The notes: generated by a model not told the origin, from the letters alone. DNA of 64,000 nt from Pectobacterium zantedeschiae (GCF_004137795.1 NZ_NWTM01000001.1:1601229-1665228), one strand, 5' to 3'; counted from the first letter of the stretch, positions 41,852-49,780 are shown. Numbers and translations are program-made.

Positions 41852-42099
41852 ACTATAAAGAACAGATTAAACAGTAGGTTGCATAAACCTGCTGTTTTTC
41901 TGTTGTCTACTGAATTCCATATTGATACATTGAAATCCACACTTTTTAGGCATAGATATAGGCATACGACGCAACATGTAGCCTAAACCCTATGCCTAAA
42001 CAGCTTTGCGGATTTGATTGGAGAGCGATATGGCACGTCAGACAAAGCCCCTGAACAATACTGAGGTCAAAAGCGCCAAGGCAACTGACCGTGCCGTCA
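41852..42099 (+). repeat. 248-bp direct repeat, copy 1 (integrase promoter and 5' end)
   Basis: By eye this stretch is identical to 61737-61984 except for one base (AAACCTG against AAGCCTG). It covers the upstream region, the arm-type motifs and the first 23 codons of the integrase. Confidence 0.95.
41944..42000. promoter_or_regulatory. Integrase arm-type sites / inverted repeat
   Basis: TTTAGGCATAG (41945-41955) and CTATGCCTAAA (41990-42000) are exact inverted repeats. A further ATAGGCATA and a TAGCCTAAA lie between them. The 23-base block at 41944-41966 recurs near the right end of the element at 61639-61661 with one change. I infer arm-type integrase or excisionase binding sites, or an int operator. 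Confidence 0.55.
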
Positions 42100-43259
42100 C
42101 CCTCTACGATGGAGACGGTTTAGAATTACAGGTCACTCCGAGCGGTTCAAAACTCTGGCGTTTTCGCTACTACAAACCCTTCACTCGCAAACGTGCAATG
42201 ATTAGCCTTGGCTCTTACCCTTCGGTATCTCTTGCCGAAGCACGTAAGCTCCGTGAAGATGCACGGCTTCTTCTTAGCAAAGACGTTGATCCGCAGGAGC
42301 ATAAGCAAGCAGAGCAATCACGGCAAAAAAATGCTACAGAAAACACATTTGAAAAAGTGGCTGCCGAATGGTTTAAAACTAAAGAATCAGCAGGTTTGGC
42401 AACACATACGTTGAACGATATCTGGCGCTCCATGAGCAAGTATGTGTTCCCACACATTGGCTCTATGCCTATTGCTAACATCACGGCTCAACGATTTATT
42501 GGAGCGTTAGAACCCACTCATGCGGCTGGAAGACTTGAAACGGTTAAACGTCTTAGTCAGCGTATTAATGAAGTCATGGATTATGCCCTCAACTCTGGTC
42601 TGGTATCTGTAAATCCAGCCGCACGAATTGGACGAACATTCCATAAGCCGAAGGTGAAGCATCGCCCTGCCCTCTTGCCAGAGCAATTACCACTTCTGAT
42701 GAAAACACTGTCATTTGCCAGCATTGGGCGACAAACCCGCTGCCTTATCGAATGGCAATTACTCACCATGACTCGACCAGCCGAAGCTGCCGAATCACGC
42801 TGGGATGAAATCGATTTTGACGCAAAAGAATGGCGTATTCCTGCGGGCCGTATGAAGATGAAGCGTGAGCACGTTATCCCACTCTCAGAGCAGGCGCTGG
42901 GGATTCTGGAAGTCATGAAGCCCATCAGTAAGCACAGGGATTATGTCTTCCCCGGATATCGTAATCCACTTGAGCCAATGAACAGCCAGACAGCGAACAT
43001 GGCACTCAAACGTATGGGCTTCAAAGATATGCTTGTAGCTCATGGTATGAGAGCCATTGCTTCGACCATCCTCAATGAAAAAGGATTTCCCCCTGATGTA
43101 ATCGAAGCAGCGTTAGCGCATATCGATACTAATGAAGTCAGGAGAGCCTATAACAGGGCGCAGTATCTTGAACAGCGCAGAGAAATGATGGCTTGGTGGG
43201 GAGAGCATGTTGAGTCAGCTTCATATGGTAAAACAAGCATCATTTCTGTCGCTGGCTAA
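42030..43259 (+). CDS. int: P4-type tyrosine integrase of the tRNA-Pro element
   Basis: This protein of about 409 aa has an N-terminal arm-binding domain (LEVTPSGSKLWRFRYYKPF-like region), a SAM-like core-binding domain and a tyrosine recombinase catalytic domain. The catalytic residues are visible as R in TMTRPAEAAESRW, H-x-x-R in VAHGMRAIAST, H in LAHIDTNEV and Y in RRAYNRAQYL. It starts at ATG 42030 with GGAG at 42020-42023; a TTG at 42018 also opens the frame. It should integrate and excise the element at the tRNA-Pro 3' end. Confidence 0.93.
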   Translation: MARQTKPLNNTEVKSAKATDRAVTLYDGDGLELQVTPSGSKLWRFRYYKPFTRKRAMISLGSYPSVSLAEARKLREDARLLLSKDVDPQEHKQAEQSRQKNATENTFEKVAAEWFKTKESAGLATHTLNDIWRSMSKYVFPHIGSMPIANITAQRFIGALEPTHAAGRLETVKRLSQRINEVMDYALNSGLVSVNPAARIGRTFHKPKVKHRPALLPEQLPLLMKTLSFASIGRQTRCLIEWQLLTMTRPAEAAESRWDEIDFDAKEWRIPAGRMKMKREHVIPLSEQALGILEVMKPISKHRDYVFPGYRNPLEPMNSQTANMALKRMGFKDMLVAHGMRAIASTILNEKGFPPDVIEAALAHIDTNEVRRAYNRAQYLEQRREMMAWWGEHVESASYGKTSIISVAG

Positions 43260-43276
43260 GTTAGCCATTACAGCAA

Positions 43277-43471
43277 ATGAGCAACTTACAGTCCCGGAAC
43301 AGGAAATATCATGTTAGTCACCAGGAACGCAACTCTGTGCGAGCCGCTTATATCCACAAAGCTGAACATCTCGATGAGCGTAAACTGATGCTGCAATGGT
43401 GGGCTAATTTTCTGGATGCGAACCGCAGTGGTGTAGTTAGCCCATTTGAGTTTGCGAACAAGAAACAATAA
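43277..43471 (+). pseudogene. C-terminal remnant of a second integrase
   Basis: The 64-codon open frame holds SHQERNSVRAAYIHKAEHL and then LMLQWWANFLDANR. This aligns with the C-terminal catalytic-Tyr end of P4-type integrases and with the intact integrase just upstream (LAHIDTNEVRRAYNRAQYLE). The N-terminal three quarters are missing. It is distinct in sequence from the intact neighbour, so it marks an older, lost element at the same site. Confidence 0.75.
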
Positions 43472-43812
43472 CTACTACCCTTTTAGCCCGTTCATGGTGG
43501 TTGGGGCTTTTCGATGAATCTCTTTTACTTTAATTTGTAAATGCAAGTTTGAGAAAAATAATGGTGGCTCAATTTTTCCAACGGAACTCTGCAAAGTATT
43601 TATGAAAATTGATATAATTATGCCTTAAGGGGAATATATTAAATTAATTTAAAACACACCATCAACAATGGTGATAGCAGGGTTAAAAATCAGGAAAAAA
43701 ATTTAAGCCATATACACATAGTATACTAGCTATATTTTACCACTAACTTGAGATATATATTTAATGTCATCATTTTATTCCCCTATGCAAGATGAACAAA
43801 AAACAGTTAATT
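43472..43812. other. AT-rich region without genes
   Basis: I see no coding region. A possible hairpin (AACAAT / ATTGTT-like runs) is not convincing. GC content drops sharply here compared with the integrase. Confidence 0.4.
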
Positions 43813-44514
43813 TTAATTATTACTAATAAATATTCTTTTAATAGCAATGTTTTTTATTTCACAATATTTAATAATTAATTTATCACTATTCAAATTTGAA
43901 GTTAGTTTTAAATTTATATTATCTTTCAACATCCTTCTCTCAACATTTGATATAACTACTCTATCGAGTGATCCATCAGGATTTAGATAGAAATCTTCAA
44001 GAATTCCACTATATAGATATGTTTTATTATTAGAGTCAAGCATACAAGTGATTTTAATCATATCAGGTATCGGACTATCTTTCTCAACTATACCGTTTAA
44101 TTCATAATACCAAGGTAAATTAAAAGAGTAACATGATTCTTTGTTTGGGTTAAATTTAAACCTTAACCACTGCATAATAATTCCCGAGAAGTAGGAAAGT
44201 AAAAATATAAAAATGAAATAGATGGAAATCCAATTTACACTAGAAGTAACAGAATCTACCTCTGAAGGTATTAACTTATCATTCACAAGTATTTTAAAAA
44301 CAATTTTATAATCTATAGTTTTATTTAAAATAACATGAGCTAAAGAGATCGCAATAATATGCATTATTAACGCAACAAAAAAGGCTTGAGCAGATGAGGC
44401 ATCTAAGCTTTTCTTTTCTAATGATATATTCTCTTTTTTATCATACTTACTTAAATACAAAAAACCGGGAAGCACTAATAACAAAATAAAGAACGCCGTA
44501 AATGCTATATTCAC
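43813..44514 (-). CDS. DUF6338-like membrane protein, unknown function
   Basis: The 233-aa protein has an N-terminal helix (AFTAFFILLLVLPGFLYLS), two further helices at about 45-65 and 93-115, and a cytosolic C-terminal half rich in beta strands (LDSNNKTYLYSGILEDFYLNPDG). The layout resembles the DUF6338 family, which is common on mobile elements; the assignment is from pattern memory only. The start is GTG, with GGAG eight bases upstream. It lies 31 bp downstream of the 64-aa gene, so the two form an operon. Codon use is extremely AT-rich. Confidence 0.7.
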   Translation of the reverse strand: MNIAFTAFFILLLVLPGFLYLSKYDKKENISLEKKSLDASSAQAFFVALIMHIIAISLAHVILNKTIDYKIVFKILVNDKLIPSEVDSVTSSVNWISIYFIFIFLLSYFSGIIMQWLRFKFNPNKESCYSFNLPWYYELNGIVEKDSPIPDMIKITCMLDSNNKTYLYSGILEDFYLNPDGSLDRVVISNVERRMLKDNINLKLTSNLNSDKLIIKYCEIKNIAIKRIFISNN

Positions 44515-44545
44515 TTAAATAACTCCATTTATACAAATTAATGTT

Positions 44546-44740
44546 CTATCTTATTTTTCTAACTGTAAAACCCTCACTATCAGAATATGATTCATCAGAT
44601 TTTTTTACTTCATAAACATCACCGTTAGATAAAGTTATTTCTCCTACTATCTTCCCACTCATTATAAAGCTGTAAAGTTCATGTTTACCTTTAGAATCAG
44701 AACGTATAAAATCAATGCTACCGCTATTTCTAATTTTCAT
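44546..44740 (-). CDS. Small protein of unknown function, partner of the DUF6338-like gene
   Basis: The 64-aa protein is polar and probably beta-rich (GKHELYSFIMSGKIVGEITL then NGDVYEVKKSDESY). A good AAGGAAC site precedes its ATG, which supports it as real. I do not recognise the family. It is the first gene of a pair with the membrane protein that follows. Confidence 0.6.
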   Translation of the reverse strand: MKIRNSGSIDFIRSDSKGKHELYSFIMSGKIVGEITLSNGDVYEVKKSDESYSDSEGFTVRKIR

Positions 44741-44982
44741 GTTTATGTTCCTTCTTTGAATTATATTTTATATTATAATGTTTTTTGTTTTTTATGTCAA
44801 AAATCACATTTTTTATTTTGTAAGACAACCATTACTATCTTAAAAACAAACCTTATCTCTAATAATCACTCTACAAACTACGTAATCATTACCTTATTTT
44901 AGGGGGGGTATATATTATTGGCATTGACACATTCTTTTAGCTCATAGTTGCTCGATATGGTTAAAACTGAATTTTAAGAAAA

Positions 44983-45002
44983 AGCCTCTGTAAAAGGAGG
45001 CT
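44983..45002 (-). terminator. Intrinsic terminator of the AIPR gene
   Basis: AGCCTC and GAGGCT form a 6-bp stem, with TTTTTCTT following on the minus strand, 24 bp after the AIPR stop. It separates that gene from the 64-aa/DUF6338 pair. Confidence 0.75.
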
Positions 45003-45026
45003 ATCATTAATACATATGGTTTATTT

Positions 45027-46766
45027 TCACGCCATATCAAAAAGGCTATAAAGCTCTTTTAGTTTTTTCTGGTTTTCAAATAATCTTGGCATATGACTTG
45101 TTGGATAGTGCTCATCAATATAGGCCGATATTCTGTCAAAAGCACTATCTATAGTCGATTCAAATTTTGGCAGAGACGTTGCAGCGATCACTGATGACGA
45201 GTTCAAAACATTAAGACAAGAATTCATCGCAATGGAAATCAATACATAACGACCATGGATAACAATTTTTTCATCTCTTTTTATAACACATGTTTTTTCT
45301 AACGATAAAAGGTATTGCAAACATGAACGATAAACATTCACTGCATTGATAACTTTAACACTAGTAATACTAGGGTTAAATACGCTTTTATATAAAGGTC
45401 CAGATAGACTTTCGAAGAATCGTCCTCTATTAGACTTTAAATTAGCAATGTTTCTTAGAATGAAGTTACAACAAACTAATGCATTTAAAGCATCATCCAT
45501 ATCCATTACATATGAAGATGGATTTGCTTGAGGCATATCACTTCTTTTTATCTCATACTGATAAGGATGCTCCAAGGCAATAGATCTTCTAAGCTCTATT
45601 TGGATTGGATCTTTAGAAGCAAAATCTCTAGATGTAACTTTATTTTGATTATTGTTAGCTATAGTTATATCTAATGATATGTTATTTAAATCATTGTCAG
45701 CTAAATCCACATCATTATTAATAAGTGATTTAATAAACCTGCAAGATATTTTAACTTTACTCAAGTCATCTGCCGTAACATCACCAGATAAGTAAGCTTT
45801 ACCAATAGTGCTTATGGTTTGAGCCCCATTAATAACACTCATGTTTTTAAAATCAAAACCACCTGATTCTCTTCTGGTTATATTATTACGTCTTCTAGGT
45901 TCGAAAGAGTCAACAAGAATTGTTACGCCATTGTTAAAATAATAGAATAGTTCAGGACGACTAATTAGTGTATCTCTTATTGCTTGATTTACTTCAGAAC
46001 CATCTCCAAGCCCTCCTCGTATATTCTTCTCAAAAATCTTATCCCCATAATCCTCCCACCAATGGGCGACGATATCCCCAGTAACAATACCATGCACCGC
46101 TGGTAAAGGATGATCGCTTAATCCATATTGGAGAACTTCAACATCATCCATATCAATTTTTACAGAATTCGGATTGCTTATAAAGTCCCTTAAATCATCC
46201 AAATTTATAATAGATATAGCAGTTGCGTCGGGTCCAATATCATAATTAAGCTCTTTCCTATTTTGATCTATTATACTTTGAACTTCGACACTTAACTGAT
46301 TTCCTCCACTATAGGAGAAAACAAAAATATATTTGTATGATGCATCATAAGCTTGATCTAAGTCTATTTCTGAACGTCTAAACCTGCTATTAAAAAGATT
46401 ATATTTCTCTAAAAGAATTTCTTTGCATGAATTAAGAAAATCATTTATTTCACTTCGTCCTATAGAACCATTGCCACTTGAGTCGAATTTTGACTGAACA
46501 ACTGTCACTGTCCTCTTTTCATGATTAACATGAATAGCATCAACACCATGATCATCGCTTCCATCACAAACACAATCAGCGCAGACATCATACTCTAATT
46601 CGTTATTATGAATTTTTACTGATAGTGCAGCAATGCATCGAGACATTAGGTTAAACTCTTTATCTACAGCTTTACTCCCAACATTGCTCATATCTATATG
46701 TGTTGCATAATTCTTGGTAAGATACCGCTTTAATGCATGTATAGCTATCTCTCTATTCGTTCCCAT
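45027..46766 (-). CDS. AIPR-family protein with PD-(D/E)XK-like N-terminus (putative phage-defence nuclease)
   Basis: The 579-aa protein has the AIPR (abortive infection phage resistance) core: NGVTILVDSFEPRR-like strand region, FKNMSVINGAQTISTIGKA and ANNNQNKVTSRDFASKDPIQIEL. Near the N-terminus, HGVDAIHVNHEKRTVTVVQSKFDS fits the D...QxK pattern of restriction-like nucleases. AIPR proteins occur alone or with restriction-modification genes and have been linked to phage resistance. GAGG precedes the ATG. The gene is single, with its own terminator and low GC. Confidence 0.85.
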   Translation of the reverse strand: MGTNREIAIHALKRYLTKNYATHIDMSNVGSKAVDKEFNLMSRCIAALSVKIHNNELEYDVCADCVCDGSDDHGVDAIHVNHEKRTVTVVQSKFDSSGNGSIGRSEINDFLNSCKEILLEKYNLFNSRFRRSEIDLDQAYDASYKYIFVFSYSGGNQLSVEVQSIIDQNRKELNYDIGPDATAISIINLDDLRDFISNPNSVKIDMDDVEVLQYGLSDHPLPAVHGIVTGDIVAHWWEDYGDKIFEKNIRGGLGDGSEVNQAIRDTLISRPELFYYFNNGVTILVDSFEPRRRNNITRRESGGFDFKNMSVINGAQTISTIGKAYLSGDVTADDLSKVKISCRFIKSLINNDVDLADNDLNNISLDITIANNNQNKVTSRDFASKDPIQIELRRSIALEHPYQYEIKRSDMPQANPSSYVMDMDDALNALVCCNFILRNIANLKSNRGRFFESLSGPLYKSVFNPSITSVKVINAVNVYRSCLQYLLSLEKTCVIKRDEKIVIHGRYVLISIAMNSCLNVLNSSSVIAATSLPKFESTIDSAFDRISAYIDEHYPTSHMPRLFENQKKLKELYSLFDMA

Positions 46767-47137
46767 CTAATTTAATCCTCATAAAATATGTAGAGCAGAC
46801 TATTCAAAAATTTTCCTATACTTATCAAAATGATCTCCAACACTCAACGTTCATTCACTGTCCTTCGGAATGAATATAAAATACGTGATGAAGTTCCCGC
46901 TATGATATATCAATCTAGAAACCTGAATTTCTCATTTTTTAATCTAACCACAGATCAAAGTGGCATGAATCATTGCTCATAAGAAATTGTATCAATAATT
47001 CTAAGCTGTTTACCTGTAATTTTTTATACGTCGCAGCTATTACTAGTAGATCTTCGACTTAATCATTCACTTACATTTCCTGTGAGATAGATTTTGCTAG
47101 TTCCTGTGCAAGAACAGGTAAAATAGAGAATGCCTAT
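46767..47137. other. AIPR upstream region
   Basis: These 371 bp contain no gene that I can support. A short hairpin CCTGT-GCAAGA-ACAGG (47103-47118) lies just after the ribbon-helix-helix gene on the minus strand and may be its transcription end. Confidence 0.4.
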
Positions 47138-47332
47138 TCACCCCTTCGGCTCAATCCCCTGATCGCGAAGGTCTTTACGGGCAAGCTCTTTGAACCAATT
47201 GCCGAGACTGACGCCTTCTTTTGCTGCGACTTCATCTAACTGTTCACGTAACTCAGGCGAGATCCGAATCTGGAAGGTCGGTGATTTCCCCACGAATGAA
47301 GATTTTTTCGTATCTCGTTTTATCGTTGACAT
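47138..47332 (-). CDS. Ribbon-helix-helix regulator / HicB- or Arc-like antitoxin
   Basis: The 64-aa protein ends in a ribbon-helix-helix domain: strand PTFQIRISPELREQLDEVAA, turn KEGVSLGNW and second helix FKELARKDL. The frame is open upstream to 47452, but MSTIKRDT at 47332 has AAAGG just before it and matches the family length. GTACGTAC operators overlap its start, which suggests autorepression. No classic toxin gene is adjacent on the same strand, so it may be a solitary regulator or an antitoxin left from a pair. A decayed relative occurs at 63234-63396. Confidence 0.8.
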   Translation of the reverse strand: MSTIKRDTKKSSFVGKSPTFQIRISPELREQLDEVAAKEGVSLGNWFKELARKDLRDQGIEPKG

Positions 47333-47375
47333 GTACGTACCTTTTTCAATATGATAAATTCCATAGGTACGTACA
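47332..47375. promoter_or_regulatory. Paired GTACGTAC operators around the RHH promoter
   Basis: TGTACGTACC (47332-47341) and GGTACGTACA (47366-47375) are exact inverted copies of each other, and each contains the 8-base palindrome GTACGTAC. Their centres are 34 bp apart, with the first overlapping the start codon. This is the usual layout for cooperative binding by a ribbon-helix-helix protein. Confidence 0.7.
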
Positions 47376-47575
47376 CTATCACAAAAGCACATTACACTCA
47401 TCACCAGTTTCGCCCCTGAAAGGTATTGGCCTACCAGACAGGGGCTGACCACAACGTTATAGGACTAACGACATGGCTATCAGCAAGTCTAGCAATTCCC
47501 TATTGGAAGATCAGCACTTTAAGCAATCCAGTAAACGTTATTTTAATCTGTTCTGGCAAGCTACGGAGGTGCGTC

Positions 47576-47752
47576 TTGTTCGATAACACTCCGTTAGAAC
47601 AAGAAGAGATCATCGACCAGTGCAGAGCGTTGATCTACGCAGTGATCGAGACCAAACAGCCACAGGTAAAAGAGATCCTGACGTTCATCCTCTGGGAAAG
47701 GCTCGACTGGCTATATCAGGATTTTCATTCGACAGAAACTGCACCAATCTAA
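47576..47752 (+). CDS. Small helical protein of unknown function (TTG start)
   Basis: The 58-aa protein (FDNTPLEQEEIIDQCRALIY onward, ending FHSTETAPI) starts at a TTG with GGAGG six bases upstream. A longer open frame upstream has no good ribosome binding site. It is acidic and helical, and I do not recognise it. It is divergent from the ribbon-helix-helix gene and may share its operator region. Confidence 0.6.
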   Translation: MFDNTPLEQEEIIDQCRALIYAVIETKQPQVKEILTFILWERLDWLYQDFHSTETAPI

Positions 47753-48283
47753 TGATATAAATTTATCTCAATTCCTACTGTTAAATGGATCTGGTCTATA
47801 TTTAGCCAGATCCTTTTGCATCAATAGTATTGAACGACAAAAGGATAGAAAGATAATAATATCTAAATGGTATTTTTTATTTAGTTTGTACTCTATGAAT
47901 GGGATATTCACCTTTTGGGAAAGGCTCGACTGAATGCATAAGGATTTCCATGTTAAACAATGTAACTTAAAATTTATGACATTTTATTATTATTACACCC
48001 TCAAGTAAATTATCTTGGTAAAAACAGTAGACTGGACATTTTTTCTTGACAGCTTGAATAATTACCATGCTAAATATTACTTTATAAGTAAATCAAATCG
48101 TAAATACAATGTATATCAGAAAAATTTAAAAATTATACATTAATTACACATGATTAATCGATTCACCTATCAATACATAAGATAAAAACATCAAAATATT
48201 AAAATACAATCATTTTTGTTTATAATAACTCCGAATTCTCAGGAGAATTCTTCTATCATTTTCTATAATTAAGGATATTTATA
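47753..48283. other. AT-rich gap with a decayed repeat of the preceding gene's end
   Basis: The 17 bases at 47693-47709 (TGGGAAAGGCTCGACTG) recur at 47915-47931 in the same sense, and the following AGGATTTTCAT/AGGATTTCCAT also align. The second copy has TGA where the gene has TGG. This looks like a partial, decayed duplication. Otherwise the gap has no gene. CCGAATTCTCAGGAGAATTCTTC (about 48231-48253) contains a small palindrome, GAATTCTCAGGAGAATTC. Confidence 0.55.
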
Positions 48284-48454
48284 ATGACAAAATCGCCAAT
48301 CGGAACAACTGGAAAAACAGGGGAAAATTGCCCTGAAAGTGGTGTTTGGAAGGTAGTAGGAAATCCTTCGACTACAGCACCTATTGCAAAAGGGAATCGA
48401 TTTCCTCCTTATGACGGCAAAGCTGTCACTTGGAAATTAATACAATACGCATAA
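48284..48454 (+). CDS. Small CPxSG-motif protein, unknown function
   Basis: A 56-aa open frame reads MTKSPIGTTGKTGENCPESG, then VWKVVGNPSTTAPIAKGNRF and PPYDGKAVTWKLIQYA. AAGGA lies eight bases before the ATG, and a GC-rich hairpin follows the stop. The pattern of a GENCPESGVW turn, a proline/glycine centre and an aromatic C-terminus resembles small single-domain proteins of the YjzC kind, but the family is not certain. It is followed by two small membrane-protein genes. It is too short for most gene callers' default limits. Confidence 0.65.
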   Translation: MTKSPIGTTGKTGENCPESGVWKVVGNPSTTAPIAKGNRFPPYDGKAVTWKLIQYA

Positions 48455-48460
48455 TTTCTG

Positions 48461-48476
48461 GGCCGCAACTGCGGCC
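48461..48476 (+). terminator. Hairpin after the CPxSG gene
   Basis: GGCCGC and GCGGCC form a perfect 6-bp stem with loop AACT, then TTATAAAAAATTTC. The tail is weakly T-rich, so termination is possible but not certain. Confidence 0.55.
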
Positions 48477-48545
48477 TTATAAAAAATTTCAATTGGTTAT
48501 TTAACAAATAACATTGTCGATAGCATTCATACATACGAGCAATAA

Positions 48546-48944
48546 ATGAAAAATAAAATCATATCTATTATTACTGTTACCATTGTATTAATGGCATCGT
48601 TAATTCTACTGTTTCTTTTATTACTTATACTTACATATATTAGTGTGTTTTATAAAAAATATATTTACTATGTTTTTTTTATAATTCCATTTATATTTGG
48701 ATATTACAATTACAAATATCTTTACCCTATACATGGAAAAAAAATGAAACATGCCAATGACTTTTTCATCTACGCAGGAGCAACATTTGCAGCATGCTCA
48801 TTAATAATGAATACCACAAACAACCCTATGGATTTTTTCAACTCAACAATGAAAAATTTAATCGGCTATTTAATAACAACAGCCTTAGCAACCTCAACAG
48901 TCATCAAATTACTAATTACTTATGATGAATATAAAAACTCTTAA
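48546..48944 (+). CDS. Four-helix membrane protein of unknown function
   Basis: The 132-aa protein is almost entirely hydrophobic: helices at about 5-32 and 38-57, a short loop (LYPIHGKKMKHANDF), then helices at about 72-88 and 103-122. There is no signal cleavage site. Size and layout resemble bacteriocin immunity proteins, but no family can be named. It follows the CPxSG gene by 91 bp and overlaps the next gene tail to tail by 29 bp. Confidence 0.6.
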   Translation: MKNKIISIITVTIVLMASLILLFLLLLILTYISVFYKKYIYYVFFIIPFIFGYYNYKYLYPIHGKKMKHANDFFIYAGATFAACSLIMNTTNNPMDFFNSTMKNLIGYLITTALATSTVIKLLITYDEYKNS

Positions 48945-49149
48945 TTTTTTCTATAAAGGAAAAAACATCATTACAAAAATATTCCCATATAAAATGAGAA
49001 GTCATAAAACTAATAATATTTACCCCCCATGCTAATTGCCCTAAAGCATCATGTTTTACGTTTGCGACACCAATATTAAAAAGATACATTAAACACAAAA
49101 AATTAATTATCAACAAAGAAAAAAAACATATTAACCTTGATGTTTTCAT
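48916..49149 (-). CDS. Small membrane protein of unknown function
   Basis: The 77-aa protein has two or three hydrophobic segments (LICFFSLLIINFLCLMYLF and GVNIISFMTSHFIWEYF). A strong AAAGGAGGTAAT site stands just before its ATG, which makes expression likely. It converges with the preceding membrane-protein gene, the last 29 bp of both overlapping. Confidence 0.6.
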   Translation of the reverse strand: MKTSRLICFFSLLIINFLCLMYLFNIGVANVKHDALGQLAWGVNIISFMTSHFIWEYFCNDVFSFIEKIKSFYIHHK

Positions 49150-49223
49150 ATTACCTCCTTTAATTTATCAGTTACATTACAACCACCATATTATAAAATT
49201 TAGTCAACGACTTTTAAATAATT

Positions 49224-49283
49224 AAACAAGGGCTAACTCTCCGAAGCGCTGCGCTGCTTCTTCGAGTTCTCCCTTGTTTTTTT
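49224..49283 (+). terminator. Long hairpin with T run upstream of the mob genes
   Basis: AAACAAGGG (49224-49232) pairs with CCCTTGTTT (49271-49279), AACTC pairs with GAGTT, and GAAGC pairs with GCTTC, all nested in one 56-base hairpin followed by seven Ts. It reads as a rho-independent terminator that insulates mobC from upstream transcription. Its place directly before mobilization genes also makes it a candidate part of an origin of transfer. Confidence 0.65.
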
Positions 49284-49328
49284 CGCCCTTCGGTTGAAAA
49301 AAATTAAAAGAAAAATCAACATCATGCA

Positions 49329-49382
49329 TTGACATTGTTGGCTTCTGTCATATAAGTAATTCTAAGCATACGGAATATGCTT
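49329..49382 (+). promoter_or_regulatory. mobC promoter with operator-like inverted repeat
   Basis: TTGACA (49329-49334) and TATAAG (49351-49356) are 16 bases apart, a near-consensus promoter. AAGCATA (49364-49370) and TATGCTT (49376-49382) form a perfect 7-bp inverted repeat over the expected start point. A repressor, possibly MobC itself, could bind there. Confidence 0.65.
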
Positions 49383-49408
49383 TTATTTTTATATGAAAAG
49401 GAGTTCAT

Positions 49409-49780
49409 ATGAGCACGGATAATACTTTTAATAATATCCTTCGCTGCCATTGCGTCAGTGTCAGATTAAATAATGAAGAGTTGTCGCTTCTGAATGAAAG
49501 CCGTGGCCGTTATCGCAAAGGTGAATGGCTGCGTATGGCATTTCAGCATAACCTTCCCTCCGTTATTCCCTCTATTAATCTAGAAGCCTGGAAAATCATT
49601 GGTGAGATTTCACAGAAGCTGAATAAGCTGGTTGTCCATCTCGATGAGAAAAGTGCAGGAAGCTCCCTCACACAGACAGAACTCTTCGCTGTGAAACGTC
49701 AGATCTCAGAGCTTCGCACAAATCTGATCACCGCTAATATGTGGAGAGCTTCCCATGAAGGGAATGCAAAAAATCCGTAG
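49409..49780 (+). CDS. mobC: MobC-like relaxosome accessory protein
   Basis: The 123-aa protein has the pattern of plasmid mobilization MobC proteins: a ribbon-helix-helix-like N-terminus (VSVRLNNEELSLLNESRGRY then KGEWLRMAF) and a helical C-terminal half. MobC-type proteins bind oriT and help the relaxase open the strands. AAGGAG precedes the ATG. It overlaps the relaxase gene by 26 bp, as is common for mobC-mobA pairs. Confidence 0.8.
   Translation: MSTDNTFNNILRCHCVSVRLNNEELSLLNESRGRYRKGEWLRMAFQHNLPSVIPSINLEAWKIIGEISQKLNKLVVHLDEKSAGSSLTQTELFAVKRQISELRTNLITANMWRASHEGNAKNP

Noticed and set aside
42018..42029. TTG start for the integrase
   Set aside because: GGAG overlaps it and is spaced correctly for the ATG at 42030 instead.
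43813..46766. A single AIPR - 64-aa - DUF6338 operon
   Set aside because: An intrinsic terminator at 44983-45002 ends the AIPR transcript before the other two genes, so I treat them as separate units.
47426..47575. N-terminal extension of the 58-aa gene
   Set aside because: No ribosome binding site precedes it and the extension lies across the RHH promoter region; GGAGG supports the TTG at 47576.
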